The notes below the pieces were generated by a model. That model ran no database searches. It worked only from the letters and a program-made list of their open reading frames with translations, and had not been told where the DNA came from. This document shows positions 47,761-58,519 of a stretch of 64,000 nucleotides of DNA, piece after piece; the stretch's first letter is position 1; the number at the start of each line of letters is the position of its first letter. The stretch covers positions 12,402,501 to 12,466,500 of the forward strand of contig CM040086.1 in the NCBI GenBank assembly GCA_022496805.1, read 5' to 3'. This stretch comes from Pohlia nutans (Eukaryota; Streptophyta; Bryopsida; Bryales; Mniaceae). The translations under genes and the position numbers were made by a program.

Positions 47761-48351
47761 TAACCCCTAACCGCCCAACCATGCATTTTTTGCATGATGA
47801 ACGAATTTGAATTTCAAATTCTCATCTATCATGCACTTCTTCCAGTGTGAAATTTTTATTTCAAACTTATCTGGGAAGTTGGATTATGCATGTGTCGTCC
47901 CATTAGAAACAGGATGACTTGTGCAAGTTGAATGCCTCATTTCACGTTGTGCTGCTCCACTACTCATTTCGAAGATTTTATTCCAACAGTGCTCTTGAAA
48001 AAGTGAACTACCTACTATATGCTACGTAAAAAACACCAAACATTACTACACTTAGACTACTACATTTGAACCCATCCGAACCCCAAAAATTCATTATTAG
48101 ATTGTCAATATTTTATTTGTACTAATCGTAATTGTTACAAACGATCGTTACATTTTAAGTTCGTAATATAATACACAAATATCGGTGATAGCCATTGCCA
48201 AAGTAATTGTATGGATAGAATCAATTATTAATTATGTAAAACTTTTATTCATTCATCACAGACAAAATATCCCTCAGTCTTACTTGCTTTTTGTTATGTA
48301 TCTTTTTAAATCTGCCAAGTTTGAAAAGAGTGAGAACATGAAGGGGTTAAA
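47761..48351. mobile_element. TTAACCCCTAA-ended non-autonomous element, copy 1
   Basis: Starts ttaacccctaaccgcc; ends aaggggttaa at 48342-48351. The first 170 bp (accatgcat..ttgcatgatg..catgcact.tt..agtgtgaa) match 50521-50690, showing a family. AT-rich and non-coding. The right end is a weak inverted match. Confidence 0.5.
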
Positions 48352-50520
48352 CTATAATTATTTCAGACTATACTAATCACGATGAACATCTTTGGTTTCA
48401 AGGGATAAAAATTTAATTCGACATACTATTATTCAAGTCCAACATACTTTGAGTTGCATGTGACATGTGATAGAATGCTGATGTCGGTTGCAATGTGTTC
48501 TTAGGTGCTACAAAGTTAACATATAATAACTCATAACCCAAATTTTATAAAGTACAAATAAAATGCTACTTATTCAATAAATATGACCGAAAACGTAATA
48601 ATTTCATAATTGTCATACGGTTAATTGTTGGAACCTTTGCTGATAGGGTCTCGCGTTCGGAATCTATACATTTCATCTATATATAATTTCTAGTTATGTA
48701 TATATATATATATATATAGTAAAATAATTTACTATTTTAGGTTCATTAAGGTGTATTACACCTATATCCTATGAATATATCTAGAATTCCAGAATATTGG
48801 TTTAAAAAAACCAAACATTACTCATATCAAATTAAAATTACTTTGTATAAAAGACACCCCACATTTTTTGGGTGAACGTGGTGATCTATTATGTTGATAA
48901 TTATTTTCATAGAAGAAATCAAAATTTAAATTTCTTTAATATAAATCTGTAAATTTGAACAACATATATGTTAATTGCCCCTTTAGCGGAATGTGCAATT
49001 GCATATCGCGCGGTTTGTTACTTAATTTACTTAGGATTCAATAATTTGTCATCGTTGTCTTCAATTTAATTTGTAAAAATAAGTAAGACACCTAAATGTT
49101 TATATTGTAAGAAATTTCCCATAATTGGTGATAATTTATAAATAGCACTACATGATGGTGAAATTCATAAGCACTATCCTAGGTACTTAATTACCCTAAA
49201 TCATGTCCTTACTTCAATCTTTCATATGATAATTCATTATTCATATGATAAGAGTACAGTCATGACGTACATAAGATATACTTCATGCATATGCTATGAT
49301 TGAGCTCGATGTACTTGTAGGAGGGGGATGCATCATGAATGCAAATCATTAATGGTTGGATGAAAATCATTAATGTTTGGATGAAAATCATCAAATGAAT
49401 GTTTAGGTGAGAAGTATCTAATTTTTTGGCGGTTTGTCACTACGTTATTGTCCTCTCTAAATAATGATCCTATTTAACTATACTTCATTATGTGTTTTGC
49501 TAAAAACAATTGTGTAGAAGTATGCGATCGAAGAACGAAAGGCACACCGCGTGCAGTCACAAATCAGGACTGAATAAGATGTCCAGCGTCTAGGGTAGTC
49601 TCAAAGTGCTTGGCTGATCAAGTTAAAGGAGAAGAACAAAATAAAGGAATAATTTCATCGCTTGCATATGTATATCACGTTTCTAGGACAACCAGGAAGA
49701 ACCTTGTGTACTTTAATGAAATACCATTTGAAATTTTGTACTTATTCTATAATACTCAAATGAATTCTTTTTAATGAAATTTTTTGGTTTAGGTCAAAAA
49801 CATATAGAATTATTGTCAAACTCAAAAAATTCAGAGTATTGATTTTTCTAAGAGTTATATTTCAGCTGAATTGATTTTAGAGTAATATTTAAGCTGTAAA
49901 TGGGAAGTTGTTCTTCACCTAATAAATTTGCAACTTATTTTGTAATTCAACACTTTTATAGTTTAGAGTCAACAAGACGAAAAGTTATTTCTTTAACCCA
50001 TATAAATGCCTATAGTAAACCCTTCTAAACAAGGCTTGTATGTATTAATAGATGATTCTAGATTTTGAACTTCGAAAAGCAACTTTAACGTCTAAGGGTA
50101 CTACGGTGTCCATGGAATTGGCATTGCAAGAAAAATGATCCTAAATGACTATTTAGAAGATTATTTTGGAATTGATATACAAATGGAGCTTCTAGATTTT
50201 GAATCTTAAATTCCAATCCATCCATTCGGTTTGATTCACTAATATTACCATCAATATTTAATACTAAAATCTAGAAGTTAAAATTTGTTTAGCGAACGTG
50301 ATAACGATTTGCATCTGTTAATTGATTAAAGTGTGGACGTTTAGGAGTTAATCTATTGTGCTTTAATCGATGCACTATAATTATGTTATATTTGTGTTTT
50401 GTTGCATCACATGCATTGAAAGGTTCATTTACGGGGTATGAAGCCAAATGCGATTATTCTATGATATAAAATAATACCCATACTTAGTATATTCTATGAG
50501 TATTATTTGAAATTATTTTG
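48352..50520. other. AT-rich intergenic DNA, no gene seen
   Basis: No credible coding frame. Contains a (TA)n tract at 48696-48716 and a ggacgtttaggagttaa sequence at 50335-50351 that resembles the right end of the CCCCTAA elements. Confidence 0.5.
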
Positions 50521-51003
50521 CACCCCTAACCCTAAAACCATGCATATTTTGCATGATGTACAGATTTCATCTATAGTTTCACATCCATCATGCACTTTTA
50601 GCAGTGTGAATTTTTTAACTGAATTTTTAAATGGGAAGTTCACTTCATGTATGCGTGCTCCAATCAAAAAAGAAATAGTTTTTGGTCTGAAAGTGTTGTT
50701 GAAAAATAAAACTCTTACAATCAAGCATCGAAAATGTTCCAAAAAATCAGTACACCTACAGTACTACATTATAACCCATCACAACAAATTTCATCCACAT
50801 ACTGTCATTCAATATATTATTCATAATTGAATTCAATTTTATTTTTTATTTTGTTTATGTTCCAACGTGTTTTAGAAAAATATGAACCATAGCAATTATA
50901 GATGTAACTGTATAAATAGACTCTAAAATTCAAATTGTATAACTTTTATGCTTCTTTGCAAACCTCCGTAAATTGGACATAGGTGAGGACGTTTAGGGGT
51001 TAA
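50519..51003. mobile_element. TTAACCCCTAA-ended non-autonomous element, copy 2
   Basis: Left end cacccctaaccctaaaacc; right end ggacgtttaggggttaa (50987-51003). The left 170 bp align with 47764-47930. About 485 bp, non-coding. Confidence 0.55.
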
Positions 51004-52311
51004 GCATCCTATGTTATTAATAATATCACTTGACCATTCCACTCAGACACCCACTTGCTTCACTTAATATTATAGTAATTACACACTCTAAATTGGAACA
51101 GAAATTTAACATGAATTATTAAATCATAAAATAGTTAAAATAAGAATTGGTAATTTAATGATTAAATTCGTATCCTAGTGGATTGCTCCAAAAATTAACC
51201 ATTATGTCATGACTATGTGTCTAAAATGGGGATTAATTAAGTCATCAATATACATAATATATACATTAGGCATACTAAAATTAAATCATAAATGAATACA
51301 CATATAGGCATTTAGGAATGTTGGAAAACTATCAACAACTCTACGTCGCAAGAAATACACTAAGAAAGGGACTTTCATGATATTAATTAGTGACGCGAGG
51401 TTGTATGAAAAAGTTCAAAGGCTTAGAATCTATATTTCTTCGTGAAAAATGGTTGGACGTGTCTAATAATTCCAAATAGAATTTAAGATTTTGTTTTTCA
51501 CCTTGGTTTTGATAGAATTACCTTTATTAGTATTGGTGCACCCTTTGACGTGCCAACCTTCATTTTCTAGACGTTGTATGAATTCAGACACGTCCCTTCA
51601 CCACATACGGTGATATTTTTCATCCATCCAAAAGTCTCTTGATTCTTGTGCTAGTTAAGTACCATTCGTACGGTATGTATCTTCAAAATAAGATGACGTG
51701 AATTTTCAAAAAATTACAAACGAAGTTCCTCGAGTAGTTTCTGTGAAATTTCAGTTTTAGTTCACGAAGTGAGACCTTACACATTTTCAATTATAATTAT
51801 AGTCAAACAATGGAGACCTTACCATTTTGTACTGCGTGTTATTCCAAATGAATCTCATTACAATATTTTTCAATTTTTGTTTATTTCTTGGGATTTTTAA
51901 TTAAGTTTCAAGCAAAAACCGTGCAAAATTAATTGAAAAATATTGAGAATAATTTTGATGAATCCAACTGTACAGACATGTCTCTTTATATTGACAATTA
52001 CAACTTTGCTTTGTACATCAACTCCATTTTTGTTTTTCATCAAACATTTTAAAACACATCTTTGATAATAGTGTTCAATCAATATGCTGAAGGGTAAAAC
52101 AGAGAAGGAAAAAAAATAAAAACAAAAAAATTCAAATTTAGAGTACATATCTTATTTCACCTTTCAACTTTTATAATAAAGTATTGTTCATAGTATTTTT
52201 GAATCAAATCGTACGGGTTAAATCCACGATGTGTAATCTGTAACTTTTTTTTGTATACCAATTCTATGGGATTATATCCAGGCAACAAGTTTGACGTTAT
52301 TACCTTTAGAG
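51004..52311. other. AT-rich intergenic DNA, no gene seen
   Basis: No coding frame, no repeat array. Confidence 0.5.
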
Positions 52312-52966
52312 CCCCGTTCCTATATCCCCCGGTGGTCTTGAATGCGAGACCCCTGCGAGACACTGTTCATGGCCCCCCCCATTTTCTGGAATTTCTATTT
52401 TGGGCACCGAGACCCCTTTTTCTGGCAAATTTTTTTGCAAAATTGGAGCCTACGGCCCCAAATTACCCTAGGGGCACCTATTTGGGAATAAAAAACCATT
52501 GGAGGAGGGGGTTGTTTTTTAAGGTGGGCCCTGACAAGGACAAAAATAGGGGGCACTTTTGTCCCCATTCATTCAAGACCACCGGGGGATTTAGTGACTT
52601 CGCCTTTAGAGGCCTCTCAAATATTATCATCAATTCTCCATCGTAAGAGATTTATTGCAATTGGTACAAAATTTAATCGAAGTCACTAAATCCCCCGGTG
52701 GTCTTGAATGAATGGGGACAAAAGTGCCCCCTATTTTTGTCTTTGTCAGGGCCCAGCTTAAAAAACAACCCCCTCCTCCAATGGTTTTTCATTCCCAAAT
52801 AGGTGCCCCCAGGGTAATCTAGGACCGTAGGCCCGAATTTTGCAAAAAAATTTGCCAAAAAATGGGGTCTCCGTGCCCAAAATGGAAATTTCAGAAAGGG
52901 GGGGGCCAAGAACAGTGTCTCGCAGGGGTCTCGCATTCAAGACCACCGGGGGATATAGGAACGGGG
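52312..52966. mobile_element. Foldback element: two inverted arms of 290 bp around a 76-bp spacer
   Basis: The left arm 52312-52602 and right arm 52679-52966 are inverted repeats, about 85-90% identical by eye. Outer ends are ccccgttcctatatccccc and its complement; inner ends are ggggatttagtgacttcg and its complement. Each arm is itself bounded by inverted copies of ATCCCCCGGTGGTCTTGAAT, so that 20-mer occurs four times. Arms are GC-richer than the flanks. Apparent reading frames on both strands simply mirror each other. Confidence 0.9.
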
Positions 52967-53119
52967 AAATTTAATAGGCATAGAAATATGACTTGGATGA
53001 AAGAGATGCGAGGTTCTCTAAGAAAGTTGCAAGACTTTGAATCTGTTTGTCATCCAGTTCCTAGATGCTGGGACATTTAGGGGTTAAAAATAATAGCATT
53101 GCCTTTATAGGCTTGGCGT

Positions 53120-53300
53120 ACCTATGCTGGGGAGCCAAACTTCGGTGCCGACCCTATCACCTCAGCTTCGGTGCCTTGCCTAAAACACGAGCTTCGGTAA
53201 CGAGCCAACCGCCCAAGGTTCGGAGCCGAGCCAACCGCCCAAGCCTCCTGCCGAGCCGAACCAACTACCCAAGCCTCCTGCCGAGCCGAGCCTCCTGGTG
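53120..53300. repeat. Short GC-rich tandem repeats (GAGCCAACCGCCCAAG)
   Basis: Imperfect units gagcc(a/g)a.ccaac.(g)cccaag.. with a cttcggtgcc variant at the 5' side. Non-coding and just upstream of the presumed gene C transcription start; it may be promoter or leader sequence. Confidence 0.6.
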
Positions 53301-53339
53301 CGGGCTGCGGTTGGGAGGTCGTCTCTCTCCCCATACAAC

Positions 53340-53634
53340 CCGCAAGGTTTAGGGTTTCTGCTTGTTTCTCTGCGTCCTCCGTCGCCTCTTCACTTTGCCC
53401 CGCCGTGTGACGCTCCTCTTCTCACTCGCGTGACTCCACGCTTTCTTCTTCCTCCCTGTACATCTTCATTGTGGATTCGCACTCCTCCTCTGTACATTTT
53501 CATTGGGCGATTTGGCAATTGGGCGATTGGGTGTTTTGTAGTACAGTGACTTGCTTGGCAATAGAAGTTGTCTTCCTCTTTTTTGTTGTTGTGGATGTGT
53601 GCGGTTCAAGGTGGACCTACTCCAGCTTCCTGAG
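53340..53634 (+). other. Possible 5' UTR exon of gene C
   Basis: Pyrimidine-rich sequence of the kind seen in plant leaders (ggtttagggtttctgcttg, tcttcttcctccctg) ends at CTGAG/gtaatt (53634). A matching acceptor, catgtgcag, is at 55331-55339, 10 bp before the gene C ATG. This would place the 54.2-55.3 kb palindrome array in a 5' UTR intron of 1.7 kb. Predicted from splice signals only. Confidence 0.4.
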
Positions 53635-54254
53635 GTAATTGAACCTCCTTGTTCTGGTTTATTTTCTTGCTTGCTTCCCATTGTTTGTTTTTGCTTGTCT
53701 GCTTGCTTTAGGGTTTGTGCTTGTCTGCTTCCTTGTCTTGTTTGTTTTTGCTTCTCTGCTTCTTTAGGGTTTACAGTTCTAATTTTCAGAGGTGTTAGAA
53801 TTTCAAGAACTGTTAGAATTGTTAGAATTTTGTTAGAATATGGTTAGAAATTTGCAAACCATGGACTCAACTCAGAAGCAGTGTAGAAGACTTTGAGTAA
53901 GCGAAGCTTTTGAAACTTGAATCGATTAGTCATATTCAGTTATAGACATATAATTTTTCATTTATTGACGATTTTGTAGTGTGGCAAAGATTAAAAGGAA
54001 CTCAGATTCTGGGAATGAAATTCTGGCAGGCTTTGTTCCTTATTTGTGATATAATTGGGTTGACAGCTTTAGCATAGCACGAGGGTTTCTCCAAGTGGAG
54101 GTGGATTTCAAATTATTGCACCGGAGAGAGCTAGAATTTGAAGGACCAGCACCGAGGTTTTCAGAGGTACTCCTCACATTTTAGAATGTTGGATTTCTTG
54201 TAAAAGCTACCAGATTTCCATATCAATACAATGAATACATCATGAACTCTAGGC

Positions 54255-55290
54255 AGGTAATTATCTTCGAAATTCGTGCAAGTGCCCTGAACTCGAAGAT
54301 AATTATCTTCGACTCGAGGAGATATACCCTCGATTCGAGGATAATTATCTTCGACTCGGAGATAATTATCTTCGACACAAGGATAATCATCTTCGAGTCG
54401 AAGATAATTATCTTCGACTCGAAGATACTTATCTTCGACTCGAGGATAAGTCTTACTGACTTCAAGAAATCTAACTCCGCCACGAGGATAACGCAATTGA
54501 AATCTCGCACAATTATCTTCGACTCGAGGATAAATCCAACTACCACTAGCTCATATCAGAACGAAAACCAAAACAAATACAAATCACAAACCAAAATTAT
54601 CCTCGACTCGAAGATAACAATCAACTAACCAAATCAAGACATGAAATTTTAAAATGTATGACACTCTGAACAAGAAATAATCATCCCGGCCCATACAATT
54701 ATCCTCGACCCGAAGATAAATATAAAATAACACAACGCGCAAGCAGAACCTATAGTACAAACGTAACTCAGCGCGCGAAAAACCTCAAAGATATCCTCGA
54801 GTCGAGGATAATTGTCAATGACAGATCACAACCATCTGCCCTAAATGAAATCCGTTTCTCCAATACTAAAATCTGACAGGGATATCCTCGATTCGAAGAT
54901 CCAAAGAGTCCCGTGTAGATTGACGAAATTCACGATAAAAATAATTCTCCACACCTGTTACATTCACAAACCCATTACCGAGTCACAGGAGTTGTAAAAC
55001 ATTATCCTCGACCCGAAGATAACAGCGTCAAATCCTTGGCTCCAAGATATCAACCATCAACTGCGCAGAAGACATCCCGGAAATACAACAGTAAACCTGA
55101 TTCCAGACAACGCAAGCGAAATATCTTCAACCCGAGGATACGCATAACCGAGTCCGCAATGCTAACAATGATTTCAGCTGAACCATAGTGAACCCAGACT
55201 AGTTTAGCCTCGAGTCGAAGATAAAGTCCGCATATCCTACCACACCAAACGCATCCCGAACACAAAACCGATCCTCGGGTCGAAGATAAT
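54255..55290. repeat. TATCCTCGACTCGAGGATA palindrome array upstream of gene C
   Basis: Dense head-to-tail copies at 54260-54450 (about eight in 190 bp, each sharing its flanking TAAT with the next), then single copies at about 54511, 54597, 54699, 54792, 54882, 55001, 55122, 55206 and 55270. Variants keep the two TCG or CGA half-sites and mostly compensate to keep symmetry. The apparent reading frames here (repeating SKIIIF or VEDNYLR) are products of the repeat. Confidence 0.92.
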
Positions 55291-56796
55291 ATAGATCAGC
55301 ACGACCACTAACAAACCGTATTACCAATGTCATGTGCAGACTATTCCAATGGCTGAAGTGGACGCTTATGACTATTCCTCAACTCTTCCATACATGGAGC
55401 CATTTGAGAATCCATTTGAGTCTGAGCCTTTCATCCCACCAGAGATGGAGTCCACCCACGGAACTCTGTGGAAATTCAAGGACTGCGTGGAAGCTTGGAC
55501 ATTTGGGGTGAGCCAGTTCAAGAAATATGTCTACCTAAAGCACCTTGAGAAAGGAGGACCCGGATTCCTAGTGTGGAACAACAATGAGAAGGTCACAATT
55601 GTCGATTCCTACCACAGCGATTACCTTGTCATCACCCTCAACGAAATAGATGACAGCGGCAGGAGTAAATCTCACCTTCACTTCCTAGTCATCAAAGTGC
55701 ACGAGCATGGGCCGAGGTTTGACATGGACGACCTCAGCGCTTCCATGAGCCAATCCACGCCAGAATTGAAGCAGGCCTTCGAGAAATTCAGCGAATGGAA
55801 AAATGCTAAAGCAACAATCCTGTCGCGAAAGCTCAACCAGATATGGATGTCCCTGGACAAACACGCGGGTAGACAATCAACGAGAACGCCCGCCTCAGCA
55901 ATCCGAGAAAGGCGACCCCGCGACCCAGAATCTCGCAATGAAAACAGATCCCAGTCAGGAACACCACGTGGAGGTAGTCGCGCCAGTGGGGGTAAGAGAG
56001 CCCGCTCTAATCCCCGAGTGTCAACGGCCGAAGATGCTCCGGCAGCTGAAGTGCGGAAGAAGAGGAGGAATTCAACAAATGCCGCACGTCCCTCAACTGC
56101 TGGTAGCTCGGGTTCCGCATTGACGGAGCTGGACAGAAGACCTACCGAAGAGCCAATGCCAGCAGCAGAGTACCTGAAGTTCGTGCAACAATGCAAAGAG
56201 TTCTGGGAGCAGCACGGTGACTGCTACATCTTTGGCAAGGAAGCAAAATTCCCGGTATCCATCAACCAGTGCTTTCCAACACATGAGGAGTACATCATCC
56301 GAAAGCTGGAGAAGCATATGCTGGAGACGTGCAAGAATAAGCTCCTTCAACTTGCAGACATCAAGCAGCGGCAGGTCGTGTGCCTCACTCCCGTCGACAA
56401 TGACATGAAGTTGTTAAAGAAACCACCTGCCAAATGGGAGGACATCCAGCTTGGCAAATTCATGATTATTGACGGCCAACACAGCATTACAGCTTCAAAG
56501 GAGCTGCAGCGAGGGCATTGTGACGAGAAGCGGCGTGAAGAGCTCAGAACGTGGGATGCCTACATCGTCTGGACATTGGACCCGCTGAAGCTGCACAACA
56601 TCTCGAAATTCTATAACACCACCAATCACCTCGAACACGCCCAACCATCATGGGGCAACCAGATCATCAACGGTCGTCTAATCTGGATACACTTCGAACG
56701 GCCAACCATGAATGGGGCAGAGGCGCGGATCCAAGGGAACAAGGCAATCCAAGCACCACATAAGTGGCAGGTATACACTATCACATTGTATGATAA

Positions 56797-56968
56797 ATTA
56801 TCCTCGACTCGAGGATAAGGCCTCCCGCTCTTCGTTGAATAGTTCAAATTCCAAACATTCATATCATTATACTCATAATTTCCTAACTGTTTGTAATCTC
56901 GTGATGTGCTCCTAAGAGTAGTGGTCTGCAGTTCAAACTTAGAGCCATTATCCTCGACTCGAGGATAA
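56797..56968. repeat. Two perfect palindromes in intron 1 of gene C
   Basis: TATCCTCGACTCGAGGATA occurs exactly at about 56799 and 56949 within the 249-bp intron 56771-57019. Confidence 0.95.
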
Positions 56969-58380
56969 TCACATCAATGTCTACCTCTGACATCAGATAT
57001 GGTCTTGACTGTTTTGCAGACCTTCGTGACCATGATCCTCAGTCGATTTCAGAGTATCAATCCGAACAAAGAAGGAAACAACATGAAGGGGATCACTGAT
57101 ATCAAACATGAGGTCACGATCATGACGCTGGAAGACGACCACTACGCCATGTGGGAGAGTTTTCTGACCATGTACACCGACGGGGACATCGTCAATCCGG
57201 ATACGTCCCTGCCTTACAAACAGAACAAGGGCGGAGAGAAAAGGTACGAGTTGAAGTGCGAGTTCTTCAAGCACATGGGGCACTTCACAGACGACGACCT
57301 CAAGACTTACGTGCAACATCTGCTCGGGAGGACCCCCAATAGAACGCTACCTTACCCCAAAGTCTCCGTTTTGAAATCAAAAAAGCCGGTCCTGGATAAC
57401 TACTGTGCTAGTGAGTGGGTTGAGCGCCAGAAGCGCAAGAAGGTCATTCTGGAGGAGTTGGTGAATGCTGACAAGTCCCTCACATTTGTGAAAGACGACG
57501 ACAACATCGACAGGCAGAAATGGAGAGACTGGAAGAAGTCGTGCTCCTTCTCCTCTGCGACATGGGACTTTCTTCTCGCCACTCCCAGCAAAACTTACTT
57601 CGCGATGCGCCAGACAAACAAGGCGGTCAACCAGCGGGCGGACAAGATGGGGGAGAAATTCACAGAGTTGAGAGACATGTTCAGTCGCTTCGTTTCGCTT
57701 AAGAAACACGTACCAAAGCAGACCGGCAAGATTCAACTTCGTGCCCATGACGGACCGTCCATGGCGTTCGTCATGAATCCAGCGTCGTGGGACTACGCTC
57801 CCAGTACCAGGCCTCTGAGCTTGGGGATTGCGGATCTCCGGGACGTTCCGAAGCACAAAAAATCCGACAACCCTGTCGCTCCGGCTCCGGTTATGCCATT
57901 CCTCGAGAAGCTCCACCAGATGAATGATCCGTCAATAAAGGACCCCAAAATATGGCTCTGGATTATGGCGGACACATGGGATGACGCAGCGGCGGCTGCG
58001 TTCATTGGTGTTCATTTCAAGGACTGGGAATACAAGCAGTCCGTCTACAAGGCATGCAAAGCTGAGCGGCTGTATGACATTCCGATTCGGCAGGCTGCGC
58101 TGCCCTCCGTTAATCTCCACTTCTTTTATCAGCGAGATGTTCCGTCATACATTCCTAGGCTCATCAAGCCTGAGTACGTTGCACCCAATATCGCCTACTA
58201 CAATGATCCCCACGAGAACCACGAGTCCAAGTTTCGATCGAGCTCAAGCAAGCTGCGGATGGAGTTCTACTTGGTCATCATCCAGAACTTTGCTTCTCCG
58301 GGGGAGAATTTCTTCGGCGTCTACACGGGTGCCAAGTGCATGCTGGCTGCAAAGGTAGTGCCTTCCACCATTGGTGGACT

Positions 58381-58519
58381 GTTATCCTCGACTCGAAGAT
58401 AATTCCAGTCGTTTTAATGCCTGCACTGCATGTTTGTTGGTTCACATCTGTGCATTTGAACTGCTATTTCAAAAAGATTTCTGCTCTCACTCCTCCTCTA
58501 TCTTCGGGTCGACGATAAG
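58381..58519. repeat. Two palindrome copies in intron 2 of gene C
   Basis: TATCCTCGACTCGAAGATA (about 58383) and TATCTTCGGGTCGACGATA (about 58500) lie in the 239-bp intron 58355-58593. Confidence 0.9.

Noticed and set aside
52251..52946. Similar proteins encoded on opposite strands
   Set aside because: This is a consequence of the foldback inverted arms; no start, domain or splice context supports a gene.
54161..54628. Overlapping repeat-rich reading frames on both strands
   Set aside because: They are translations of the palindrome array (VEDNYLR or SKIIIF repeats) with no independent coding support.
55334..55348. Earlier GTG start for gene C
   Set aside because: An ATG at 55349 follows directly, and the upstream bases look like a splice acceptor (catgtgcag).
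57377..57916. Minus-strand frame of 179 codons opposite gene C exon 2
   Set aside because: It is the antisense shadow of an exon with clear plus-strand splice sites and domain homology.
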